DNA of 64,000 nucleotides, taken from the NCBI GenBank assembly GCA_045534575.1, contig JAZSJZ010000012.1, forward strand, positions 1-64,000, read 5' to 3'. Origin of the DNA: UBA4636 sp045534575. Its GTDB lineage: Bacteria; Bacillota; Clostridia; Christensenellales; Borkfalkiaceae. Made by a program: the position numbers and the translations under genes. How positions within the stretch are numbered: position 1 is the first letter of the stretch; each line of letters starts with the position of its first letter. Positions 25,852 to 33,860 of this stretch are shown piece by piece. Below the pieces are notes generated by a model. It saw only the letters and a program-made list of their open reading frames with translations, searched no databases and was not told the origin of the DNA.

Positions 25852-26732
25852 TAAATTTTACCTAAAATATCGCTTAAATTTGCTTGAATTTTTTGAGCAA
25901 CGTCAGGCTTATTCATAGAATAAACGTGAACGTTAGTAATTCCGTTTGCGTAAAGGTCGATAATTTGGTCTGTAGCGTAAGCAATTCCTGCCTGCTTCAT
26001 AGCCTGCGGGTCTTGCCCGAACTTATCTACCAAAGTTTTAAACCGCTGTGGCATAAAACTTCCCGAAAGTTTTATCGCCCTTTCCACTTGGTTTGCGTTC
26101 GTGATTGGCATAATGCCCGCAACGATTGGAACTTTTATGCCCTTTTCTCTAATCTTATAAAGAAAACTATACAAAAGATTGTTATCGAAAAACATTTGCG
26201 TGGTTAAAAAATCACAGCCGGCGTCAACCTTTTCTTTAAGATAATAAATATCTTCTTGCTGGTTTTTGCTCTCGGGGTGAATTTCGGGATAGCACGCACC
26301 GCCAACGCAAAGGTTGGGCGCAAGCTCTTTAATTTCTCTAACAAGTTCAACCGCGTGGTGATAGTGCCACGACGAACGGTCGCTATTTTCAAGCCCTTTT
26401 GGAATATCGCCACGAAGCGCCATAACGTTTTCAACTTTAGAATTAACAATATCTTCTATCTTTTTTCTAACCATTTCTTTAGAAGAAGAAACGCACGTTA
26501 AATGAGCAAGGCTTTCAACGCCCTCAGTTTCTTTTATAGTTTTAGCAATATCTAAAGTCCACTCGCTCGTTCCGCCACCCGCGCCATAAGTTACGCTCAC
26601 GAACGCAGGTTTTAACTTTGCAATGTTTAGCGTTGCCTCTTTCACCGTTTGGAAAAAGTCGCCCGTTTTTGGCGGAAACACTTCAAAAGAAAGAGATAAA
26701 TTTTCTTTGTTTAAAATATCAATAATCTTCAT
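25851..26732 (-). CDS. metF: Methylenetetrahydrofolate reductase MetF
   Basis: Reduces 5,10-methylene-THF to 5-methyl-THF, the methyl donor for MetH downstream. In the 293-residue TIM barrel the motifs SFEVFPPKTG, FVSVTYGAGGG, HLTCVSS, NVMALRGDIP and CDFLTTQMFFDN fit the family. The ribosome binding site is weak. Only 53 bp separate it from the aldo/keto reductase gene, and a CTATAG element occupies that gap. No SAM riboswitch or other leader was seen. Confidence 0.95.
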   Translation of the reverse strand: MKIIDILNKENLSLSFEVFPPKTGDFFQTVKEATLNIAKLKPAFVSVTYGAGGGTSEWTLDIAKTIKETEGVESLAHLTCVSSSKEMVRKKIEDIVNSKVENVMALRGDIPKGLENSDRSSWHYHHAVELVREIKELAPNLCVGGACYPEIHPESKNQQEDIYYLKEKVDAGCDFLTTQMFFDNNLLYSFLYKIREKGIKVPIVAGIMPITNANQVERAIKLSGSFMPQRFKTLVDKFGQDPQAMKQAGIAYATDQIIDLYANGITNVHVYSMNKPDVAQKIQANLSDILGKI

Positions 26733-26763
26733 TTTTCACACCTAACGCCCGCCAAAAAACGCT

Positions 26764-26787
26764 AATAACGGGCATATAGCCTAACTT
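26764..26787. repeat. Dispersed CTATAG element, copy D
   Basis: AATAACGGGCATATAGCCTAAC, overlapping the stop codon of the aldo/keto reductase gene. Confidence 0.75.
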
Positions 26788-27814
26788 ATGCTTTTTTCTC
26801 ACCGTTTAAAACTTCAAAAAAATCTTTATAGTTTGCCTTTAAAAGCGAAGGAATATCTAGTGAATACGGGCACTTAGACATGCACTTTTTGCAGTTTAAA
26901 CATAGTTCAACTTTTTTCATTTCGTCTTGCCAATCTTTTGTTAGCCAATTCTTTGTTGGCGCTCTACGGAGCATTAGCGAAATTCTTGCAAGTTGGTTAA
27001 TAGTTATGCCTTGCGGGCACGGCATACAATACCCACACCCACGGCAAAAACTACCCGAAAGTTCTTCTTTATCTTTTCTTATAACTTCATCAATAAAACT
27101 ATCGTCTTGTGGCGGATTGTCAATAAAAGACAGCCACTCTTCAAGTTCGCTCTCTTTCTGCACGCCCCAAATAGGCAAAACGTTTGAATAGCGCAACATA
27201 AACGCCATTGCAACACGCGAATCGGTGATAAGCCCGCCCGATAAGCCCTTCATTGCGATAAAGCCAACGCCCTTTTCTTTGCACAAGTTAACTAGAGCAA
27301 TATCTTTTTCGTCGGCTAAGTAAGAAAACGGAAATTGAAGCGTTGAATAAAGCCCCGATTTTGCAATTTCTTCGCCAACGCCTATTTTGTGCGCCGTTGC
27401 GGAAATATATCTTATTTTGCCTTGCTTTTTTGCTTCGAGCATGCACTCGTAAAGCCCAGAGCCGTCGTCGGGGCAGATTAGCCTTGGTGCACAATGGAAT
27501 TGATAAATATCAACGTAGTCGGTGCGAAGGTTTTTTAAAGACGTGTGCAAATCGTTCCAAAACTCTTCTGGGGTTTTTGCGCCCGTTTTAGTTGCTAAAA
27601 AATATCTATCACGGGGAATATCTTTAAACGCCTCGCCAATTTTTTCTTCGCTATCGCTATAGGCTCTAGCCGTATCGAAAAAGGTCATACCGCCGTCGTA
27701 TGCTCGGCGCAAAATCTTAACGGCATCCGCCATAGTTCGCCTTTGAACGGGAAGCGCGCCGAATGCGTTTTGAATAGTTACGATATTAGTTCCGTCTAAT
27801 TTAAAACTTTTCAT
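26786..27814 (-). CDS. Aldo/keto reductase with C-terminal [4Fe-4S] ferredoxin domain
   Basis: NAD(P)H-dependent oxidoreductase of unknown substrate. In 342 residues the aldo/keto reductase barrel comes first, with the catalytic tetrad region visible in FFDTARAYSDSEEKIG (Asp, Tyr) and ATKTGAKT (Lys). A ferredoxin-like tail follows, with CRGCGYCMPCPQGI and CLNCKKCMSKCPY, as in the fused reductases common in clostridia. It lies 3 bp after the exporter ATPase gene, so it probably belongs to that message; a link to the exported glycan is possible but unproven. Confidence 0.9.
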   Translation of the reverse strand: MKSFKLDGTNIVTIQNAFGALPVQRRTMADAVKILRRAYDGGMTFFDTARAYSDSEEKIGEAFKDIPRDRYFLATKTGAKTPEEFWNDLHTSLKNLRTDYVDIYQFHCAPRLICPDDGSGLYECMLEAKKQGKIRYISATAHKIGVGEEIAKSGLYSTLQFPFSYLADEKDIALVNLCKEKGVGFIAMKGLSGGLITDSRVAMAFMLRYSNVLPIWGVQKESELEEWLSFIDNPPQDDSFIDEVIRKDKEELSGSFCRGCGYCMPCPQGITINQLARISLMLRRAPTKNWLTKDWQDEMKKVELCLNCKKCMSKCPYSLDIPSLLKANYKDFFEVLNGEKKA

Positions 27815-27817
27815 TTT

Positions 27818-29044
27818 TTATTCCTCAACGATAATTTCTTGAAGGTAAACGCTACCAAAAAGCCGTTTTTCCCACGCTATTTTTTCGGTAACCGCATTTA
27901 AAGAGAAAAACTCGTTAACGTAGTCGATATAATTAATTCCGCCCGTTTTATTCACGGAATAGAGCATAAGTTTAACGAGATACTCGCCCGTTGCCAAATT
28001 AGAAAGATCAAGCGTTGCCTTTAACTTGTTTTCGCCTTCTTTCATTTTTAAAGGCTCGCTGTTCACGCTAGAGCCAATAACAACGCCCTCTAAAGTAGAA
28101 ACGGAAAAGTTTAAGTAAAGGTTTTCTAAATTTTCTTTAGAATTGAAACAAAGTTCGAAAACGTTTTTATTATTTTCTAAAACTTCTAGGTCGCAAGACA
28201 TAAGAAGTGCTTGTTTAGATAGCGCCTTTTGGCGTTCGAAAGCCGAAAAATCTTTTCTTGTTTCGCCCACCTTTTTCACGTCGCTATTATAAATTTCGAT
28301 AGCCTTTTCGGTTTCGCCGTCGAAAACAATTTCGCCTTTATCTAGAACGATGCACCTAGAGCAAAGCCTTCTAATTGTGTTCATATTATGGCTAACGCAT
28401 AGAACGGTTCTGCTTTCTTCGTCAACCGCTTTTAAAATTTTATCAACGCATTTTTGCCTAAAAGCCCCGTCGCCAACCGATAAAACCTCGTCCATAATCA
28501 TAATATCGCTATCAAGATGCGAGGCAACGGCAAACGCTAGTTTTACGAACATACCGCTAGAATAACGCTTAACGGGGGTATCAATAAACTCCCGAATTTC
28601 GGCAAACTCGATGATTTGCTCCATCTTTTTTTCGATTTCGGCTTTTTTCATACCTAAAATTGCGCCGTTTAAAAAGACGTTTTCTCTGCCCGATAGTTCT
28701 GGGTGAAAACCCGTGCCGATTTCTAAAAGCGAAGAAATTTTGCCATCGAAATAAATTTCGCCTTTTGTTGGCGCGGTGATTTTAGATAAGAGTTTCAACA
28801 GCGTTGACTTGCCAGCGCCGTTTCTGCCTATAATTCCTAGGCACTCGCCCTTTCTAACCTCGAAAGAAACGTTATTAACCGCAAAAAACTCGGTCTTTTT
28901 AACGCCGATTTTCTCGCTTGGGTCTTTGCGTTTTCTCATTTTTTCAAAAAGCGACTGCACGTCTTCTCTAAGCGTTCCTGCGCCGAACTGACCACGCCTA
29001 TATTTTTTTGAAACGTTTTTAAACTTTATAACAACATCTTTCAT
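27818..29044 (-). CDS. Polysaccharide exporter ATPase, Wzt/TagH type
   Basis: ATP-binding subunit of an ABC-2 exporter for an O-antigen, teichoic acid or similar glycan. In about 408 residues the nucleotide-binding domain has Walker A GRNGAGKST, the family-typical signature YSSGMFVKLAF in place of LSGGQ, and Walker B MIMDEVLSVGD. A C-terminal beta-sandwich of about 140 residues after residue 270 resembles the carbohydrate-binding Wzt domain. ATG 29044 was chosen; a GTG two codons upstream is possible. It overlaps or abuts the permease stop, so the subunits are translated together. Confidence 0.9.
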   Translation of the reverse strand: MKDVVIKFKNVSKKYRRGQFGAGTLREDVQSLFEKMRKRKDPSEKIGVKKTEFFAVNNVSFEVRKGECLGIIGRNGAGKSTLLKLLSKITAPTKGEIYFDGKISSLLEIGTGFHPELSGRENVFLNGAILGMKKAEIEKKMEQIIEFAEIREFIDTPVKRYSSGMFVKLAFAVASHLDSDIMIMDEVLSVGDGAFRQKCVDKILKAVDEESRTVLCVSHNMNTIRRLCSRCIVLDKGEIVFDGETEKAIEIYNSDVKKVGETRKDFSAFERQKALSKQALLMSCDLEVLENNKNVFELCFNSKENLENLYLNFSVSTLEGVVIGSSVNSEPLKMKEGENKLKATLDLSNLATGEYLVKLMLYSVNKTGGINYIDYVNEFFSLNAVTEKIAWEKRLFGSVYLQEIIVEE

Positions 29045-29046
29045 AA

Positions 29047-29901
29047 TCACACCATATCCGCAAACGTTCTTTCAACTTTATTGAAAAGTATTGCGCCGAT
29101 AAACAAAATTACTAGCGTTACCGCCCACGAGATTAAATAGTAAGTCCAATCGATTGAGCCTATGCCTAAAAAGCCGAATCTAAACACGTTCACCGCCGAC
29201 GTTACGGGGTTTAACATATAAAGCGCGTAAAAACTTGAGCCTACCGTCAAGCCGATTTTATCCATATCGTAAGCGATTGGCGTTAAATATTTCCAAATTT
29301 CAACGCCGAAAGTTATGAGCATTGCAAGGTCGCGATACTTAACTGTGATTGACGATATTATTATGCCAAACCCAAGCGCCAAAAGCCCAAGTTCTAGAAC
29401 GACAAGAGGGAGCATTAGCGCATAAAAGTTAATGTTTATTTCCGTTTTAAAAACCATAAAGCCTAAAAGCACGAGCATAAACATAACGAACTGAATGCTA
29501 AAGGAAATGAGTTTTGAAATTACAGATGATATCGGCATTACTAAACGTGGGAAATATACCTTAGACATTACCCTTGAATTATCTCTAAACGTTCTAGCAA
29601 CGAGCGTGAAAGAACTAGCAAAATAAAGCCATAAAATCGAACCGCTTAAATAGAACAAAATGGTTGGCACACCGCTTGCCGAAAGCCCTGCTAGCATACC
29701 GAAAATGAAAGCGTAAACAAAAGTTGTTAAAAGCGGTTGCAAAATCGCCCATAGTGGGCCTAAAATCGTTTGCCTATAGTTTGCAACAAATTCACGGCGA
29801 ACGAAAAGTGCGATTAAATCTTTATAAGATACAACCTCTTTTAACTTTAAATCAAAAAGCCTATGAGATGCCGTTATTTTGTGTTCAAAACTCTTTTCCA
29901 C
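29047..29901 (-). CDS. Polysaccharide exporter permease, Wzm/TagG type
   Basis: Membrane subunit of the ABC-2 exporter. The 284-residue protein has six predicted helices and the family motif RREFVANYRQTILGPLWAI with its QPLLTTFVYAFIFG continuation. It begins at GTG 29901 after AAGGGGA. No glycosyltransferase lies nearby, so the exported polymer cannot be named. Confidence 0.9.
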   Translation of the reverse strand: MEKSFEHKITASHRLFDLKLKEVVSYKDLIALFVRREFVANYRQTILGPLWAILQPLLTTFVYAFIFGMLAGLSASGVPTILFYLSGSILWLYFASSFTLVARTFRDNSRVMSKVYFPRLVMPISSVISKLISFSIQFVMFMLVLLGFMVFKTEININFYALMLPLVVLELGLLALGFGIIISSITVKYRDLAMLITFGVEIWKYLTPIAYDMDKIGLTVGSSFYALYMLNPVTSAVNVFRFGFLGIGSIDWTYYLISWAVTLVILFIGAILFNKVERTFADMV

Positions 29902-30066
29902 AAAAATTCCCCTTCAAAAGTTTTTTAAATATATTATAACTTACTTTTTATATTAAACTAAAAAAGGAAAGTTGTCAATAATTAGTCTTAAACTTCAAAT
30001 TTTCTTAAAACTTGATTTTTCTGCATTTTTTAAAATAGCAATAAAAGTTTTTAACTAATAAGCATT

Positions 30067-30092
30067 AAAAAGTAGGGCTATAAGCCCGTTAA
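30067..30092. repeat. Dispersed CTATAG element, copy G
   Basis: On the minus strand: TTAACGGGCTTATAGCCCTAC plus T run, about 45 bp beyond the stop of the flippase-like gene, where it could form a weak terminator (GGGCTTATAGCCC). Confidence 0.8.
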
Positions 30093-30135
30093 CTCTTAAT
30101 TTTAACAAAAAAATCAGGGCGGTTAAGCCCTGAAT

Positions 30136-31371
30136 TTAAGTTTTTATTTCTTGTTTTAATTTCTTCTTTTCTGCCAAAACAGAAACTATTTTTTCTATTA
30201 TCATAAGCACGATGCCAACGACTAAGAACATATAATACGCTACCAATCTCCAACTTAAAACGCCCCAGAACAAAATTCCTCCAGCAAGATAGGTGGAAAA
30301 GATTGAATAGAACGAAATTTCTGCAGCACCGGAATTGCCCGGGGTTGGAATAAAGGTTACGGCACAAGTGCAGATTACGCAAAGAGTTAAAATCTCGCCG
30401 TAGTTTATAACGGCTGAAGAAACTCCGCAAAAGCGCATTACTAGATATGGCAGTGAAAAAATAGCAAGGCTATATCCAAACGCGCAAACAAAACCTAAAA
30501 TGGTCGCAATGCTATATTTACCAAAAAAGTAAATTATGCATTTTGCGTATTCGCGCATGCTTTTTACGGCTTTTTCTTCAAAAACTTGCGGATTTTTTAC
30601 TATTTTAATCCACTTTAAGAATTTTGTTACTACAGAAGCCACCCAATCGCCAAACTTTGGTGAAATTGAAAAGGTTAAAACGCCTAGCGGTAAAAAAGTG
30701 TTAAAGCAAATACCAATTATCGCCATTGCCTTAATTACCGGCGATACGCCCATAAAGCCTTGCCATAATAAAAGCCCTATCGCTAACGACATTGCAGCAA
30801 ACTGCTCCAAAGAATAACTGGTTATAGAAACGCCCGAGGCAATCGCACCAGGAACACCTTTTTTCTTGAGATAATAAATTTCAACCGGTTGCCCGCCACT
30901 TCCTAGTGGGGTTACGCAGTCGTAATACTTGCATACTATCGAAGAAGATAGCCCAACCTTGAAAAGCCCTCTTCTTTTAAGCGACGCACGAAGAAGTGCA
31001 TATCTTTTTAAGCCTTTGAATAAAACGGCTAGGAAAAACACCGCTAGAGCATAAAGTCCCCACTCAAAGTTTTCAAGCATAATTTTGAAAACTTCGCTAA
31101 AAGGGATTTTTTCTTGATCGGAAGATACGTCTATTAAAGCCGTGATTAAAATTGCAATGGCGTTAACGAGAATAAAGAGAATGGTCCAAAGCGTTTTCTT
31201 TGAAAACATTTTTGTTTTTGGCGTTTCTTCTTTTTCTTTAGGAGTTACGCTTTCGTGCTCGATAAGGTTTTGTTGAACCTCGTTAGAAAGTTCTAACGGC
31301 GCGCGCTCGTGGATATGCAATAAAATATCTTCGTCGATAAAAAGTTGATATTTTTGTTTTTTCTTTTTCAT
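30136..31371 (-). CDS. Flippase-like integral membrane protein (UPF0104 / LPG synthase TM family)
   Basis: A 411-residue membrane protein with about eight hydrophobic helices after a charged N-terminal tail of roughly 70 residues. It contains family-like segments GLKRYALLRA, DCVTPLGSGGQPVEIYYL and FIPTPGNSGAAE, the last two typical of the lysylphosphatidylglycerol-synthase transmembrane family (PF03706). It lacks the cytoplasmic aminoacyl-transferase domain of MprF, so a lipid or lipid-linked-sugar transport role is more likely than synthesis. Single gene. Confidence 0.85.
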   Translation of the reverse strand: MKKKKQKYQLFIDEDILLHIHERAPLELSNEVQQNLIEHESVTPKEKEETPKTKMFSKKTLWTILFILVNAIAILITALIDVSSDQEKIPFSEVFKIMLENFEWGLYALAVFFLAVLFKGLKRYALLRASLKRRGLFKVGLSSSIVCKYYDCVTPLGSGGQPVEIYYLKKKGVPGAIASGVSITSYSLEQFAAMSLAIGLLLWQGFMGVSPVIKAMAIIGICFNTFLPLGVLTFSISPKFGDWVASVVTKFLKWIKIVKNPQVFEEKAVKSMREYAKCIIYFFGKYSIATILGFVCAFGYSLAIFSLPYLVMRFCGVSSAVINYGEILTLCVICTCAVTFIPTPGNSGAAEISFYSIFSTYLAGGILFWGVLSWRLVAYYMFLVVGIVLMIIEKIVSVLAEKKKLKQEIKT

Positions 31372-31441
31372 TAATCTTTTTAATGCGGTTTAATTTTTAG
31401 CAAAAAACTACACAATTTAATAGTTTTTCTAAATTTAAAAA

Positions 31442-31885
31442 TTACTCCGCTTGAACCTTTAATTTAATTTTACAAGGCATTTTTGAAACGAGTTTAATCT
31501 CTACACTATACTCGCCCAAACTCTTGATAGGTGAAGAAATAACTATTTTTTTCTTATCAATATCATAGCCTGCTTTTTTTAATGCGCCAGCAACGTTATC
31601 GTTAGTAACCGAGCCGAAAATTTTGCCGTTTTCGCCACTTTTAACAAGGCAAACGATTTCTTTACCGTTAATTTCTCTTGATAATTCCATAAGCCTTTTT
31701 AATTCTTCACGCTTATGGAACTCTTCTGCTTCTTTCTTTATTTTAAGGCTATTAACCTCAACTTTGGTTGCTTCTTTTGCTAAATTTTTCTTAAAGAGCA
31801 TATTGCGGGCAAAACCGTCAGAAACTTCTAATACGTCGCCCTTTTTTCCCGTGCCTTTTACGTCTTGCAATAAAATAACTTTCAT
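31442..31885 (-). CDS. rplI: 50S ribosomal protein L9
   Basis: A 147-residue ribosomal protein with the L9 N-terminal signature MKVILLQDVKGTGKKGDVLEVSDG, the long central helix (about residues 40-75) and a C-terminal domain ending in VEIKLVSKMPCKIKLKVQ. The dnaB/dhh partners often found beside rplI are absent. Confidence 0.97.
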   Translation of the reverse strand: MKVILLQDVKGTGKKGDVLEVSDGFARNMLFKKNLAKEATKVEVNSLKIKKEAEEFHKREELKRLMELSREINGKEIVCLVKSGENGKIFGSVTNDNVAGALKKAGYDIDKKKIVISSPIKSLGEYSVEIKLVSKMPCKIKLKVQAE

Positions 31886-31934
31886 AAACTACCTCTTCAA
31901 GATATTTTTCCGCTTAAAATTAAGCAGTTTAAAC

Positions 31935-31963
31935 ATTTTAATATATTTTTTTTAATATGTCAA
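31935..31963 (-). promoter_or_regulatory. rplI promoter
   Basis: On the minus strand: TTGACA (31958-31963), 17-nt spacer, TAAAAT (31935-31940); leader about 45 nt. Confidence 0.8.
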
Positions 31964-32008
31964 ATATATCTTGCAAATTTGCACATATTACTTGCAAGGA
32001 GGTTTGAT

Positions 32009-32158
32009 ATGGACTGTATTAACAAAGGCGTTTTATGCGACGTAACTAGTTGCAGACACAACGAGGACGGCAGTAAATGCAAACTTGATACCATTAAGGT
32101 TACCAACGATTGCACAGACTGCACTTGTTGCGGAAGTTTTTCAAAAGTAAACGAATAA
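32009..32158 (+). CDS. DUF1540 small cysteine-rich protein
   Basis: A 49-residue protein with nine cysteines and the DUF1540 pattern: VLCDVTSCRHNEDG-x-x-C followed by C-x-x-C-x-CC near the C-terminus (DCTDCTCCGSF). These small proteins are common in spore-forming Bacillota and probably bind a metal; their role is unknown. A strong AAGGAGG lies 6 nt before the ATG. It diverges from rplI. Confidence 0.88.
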   Translation: MDCINKGVLCDVTSCRHNEDGSKCKLDTIKVTNDCTDCTCCGSFSKVNE

Positions 32159-32359
32159 GTTTTCTAATTAAGAAAAGTTAGGTTTGATTTTTTAAAAATG
32201 CAAGGGATTTTTTTGTTTTGAATAAAGTTTTTATAATTAGTTTATGATAATTTTTTTCAAATTGGAAAAGGTTTTTTGATTAAGTTTTGAATTTTTTTTG
32301 AAGCGTTCATTTTTTAAAAAATCAAAAATTAGTTTTGAAAAAACTCAAAAACCCTCTTT

Positions 32360-32386
32360 CAGGTGGCTTTAGCCACCTGATTTTTT
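32360..32386 (+). terminator. Intrinsic terminator
   Basis: CAGGTGGC-TTTA-GCCACCTG followed by six T. It lies 200 bp after the DUF1540 gene; the intervening 32159-32359 is AT-rich with no gene seen. Confidence 0.8.
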
Positions 32387-32448
32387 ATTTTATTGACTTT
32401 TATTAATAGTATTCTAACATTAAACATTGACTTATCTTAACAAAAATA

Positions 32449-32477
32449 TTGACACTTTCAAATATTTATAGTATTAT
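32449..32477 (+). promoter_or_regulatory. Promoter of the acidic-protein gene
   Basis: TTGACA (32449-32454), 17-nt spacer, TATTAT (32472-32477), about 30 bp before the ATG. Confidence 0.8.
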
Positions 32478-32506
32478 TATGAAAAGAAATTCTAGGCGGT
32501 GTTTTT

Positions 32507-33664
32507 ATGCTTGATTTTGAAAATATTACGGTTGACTGCAAGAACGATTGCGAAAATTGCGACCAACAACTTGAATGTGAATTTTTGTTAGCGGAAACAG
32601 AAGAGGAAAAATCTAACGCTAAACAAAAACTTATCGAGCGAGAAAACGCTAAAGAATCTGCCTTAAAAGCCGAGGCAGAAGAAGTTGCTATGACCGAAGA
32701 AATTCAAGAAGTGGAAGAAACGGAGGAACAAGCAACCGAAGAAACCACTCAAGTTGAAGAAATGGAAGAAGCGGAAGAAACTCAAGAGGCTGAAGTTCAA
32801 GAAACTGAAGAAGCGCAAGAAACTCAAGTTGAAGAAACGGAAGAAGAAGTTGACGAAGTTTTAGAAGAAGAAACTAACGAAGAAGACGAACAAGCCGAAG
32901 ATACCAACGAGGATTTAGAGGAAGAAGACGAAGCCGAAGAAGATGAAGAAGACAGCGAAGACGAAGAAGTAGCCGAAGAAGAAGAAACGGCGGAAGAAGA
33001 AAATCAAACTGAACCATCGCCTTCACAAGAAGAAACTTCTCAAACGGAAGAAGTCGTTGCCACCGAAAAGCCTAAGAAGGAAGAATTTAAACTAACTCCG
33101 CCTGAAAATCTTGAAGAACTTTTTGAAAAGATTTGCGCTAAGCGTGGAAGGAAGTTGATTTATAGGCCAAACGAAGTTCTTTTCGAAGGTTCATACAAGG
33201 TTTTAGGAACGGACAAGAAGAACGAAGAAGGCATAAAGGTTAAAAATATTTTAGACGCTGAAATTAAGCAAGGCGTTAAACTTGGTTACCTTGATAAGTA
33301 TGACGGGCTTAAGTCTAGCGAGATAAAAGAAGAATACGAAAACGATATTTTATATGAATTTGCTGAACAAGAGTTCAAAAAGACGGGGCTTATTTTAGAA
33401 AACGGCAAAATTAAAGTTTACGTTTTCGATTGGGACGGAAAAGCGCTCCACCACGTTGGATATGTTGACAGCGAGGAGGCTAGTGGCGTTATTCCTTTCC
33501 TTGAGGCAAAAGAAGAATATAGTTTTGACGTTTGCGGAATTATAACGGGCGGAAAGGCTAAGCGCGTTATCAAAGGGGATGACGGCAAGATTAAAATCGT
33601 TAAAGAAAAGGATGGAGACATCGGGCTCGAAGTTGACGTTTCTATCGTAAAGAGAAAAGATTAA
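32507..33664 (+). CDS. Hypothetical protein: Cys cluster, Glu-rich repeat region, HIRAN-like C-terminus
   Basis: Function not recognised. The 385 residues have three parts: an N-terminal cysteine cluster (C-x3-C-x2-C-x5-C, residues 11-23) that could bind metal; a very acidic low-complexity region (about residues 60-190, mostly Glu with Thr, Gln, Val) encoded by GAAGAA-rich repeats; and a C-terminal globular domain from about residue 200. That domain ends in 'KIKVYVFDWDGKALHHVGYV…GVIPFLEAKEEYSFDVCGIITGG', which resembles a HIRAN domain, a nucleic-acid-binding fold found alone or attached to helicases; this is a by-eye match only. No signal peptide or membrane segment. It has its own promoter and terminator. 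Confidence 0.75.
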   Translation: MLDFENITVDCKNDCENCDQQLECEFLLAETEEEKSNAKQKLIERENAKESALKAEAEEVAMTEEIQEVEETEEQATEETTQVEEMEEAEETQEAEVQETEEAQETQVEETEEEVDEVLEEETNEEDEQAEDTNEDLEEEDEAEEDEEDSEDEEVAEEEETAEEENQTEPSPSQEETSQTEEVVATEKPKKEEFKLTPPENLEELFEKICAKRGRKLIYRPNEVLFEGSYKVLGTDKKNEEGIKVKNILDAEIKQGVKLGYLDKYDGLKSSEIKEEYENDILYEFAEQEFKKTGLILENGKIKVYVFDWDGKALHHVGYVDSEEASGVIPFLEAKEEYSFDVCGIITGGKAKRVIKGDDGKIKIVKEKDGDIGLEVDVSIVKRKD

Positions 33665-33668
33665 AACT

Positions 33669-33707
33669 AAAAAACTCGTCGATAACAAGGTTATAGACGG
33701 GTTTTTT
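33669..33707. terminator. Terminator with conserved inner stem (ATAAC/GTTAT)
   Basis: Outer stem AAAACtCGTC/GACGgGTTTT, inner ATAAC-AAG-GTTAT bounded by a G·A mismatch, followed by a T run. Same design as 22861, 46241 and 61475. Confidence 0.88.
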
Positions 33708-33860
33708 GTTTGCGGTACAAGTTTTTCGACAAAAAAAGGGCGTTTTTTTGTGTTTTTTTGGTGAAACTTTTAAATTTTACTAAAAAGTTAACACAAAATT
33801 AACCTATATTTTAAAAATATATGATAAAATAATTATACTGCAATAAAATGGGGATATATT

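Noticed and set aside
25268..26785. SAM or cobalamin riboswitch for the metF-metH unit
   Set aside because: The gap before metF is only 53 bp and is taken up by a CTATAG element; no aptamer fits.
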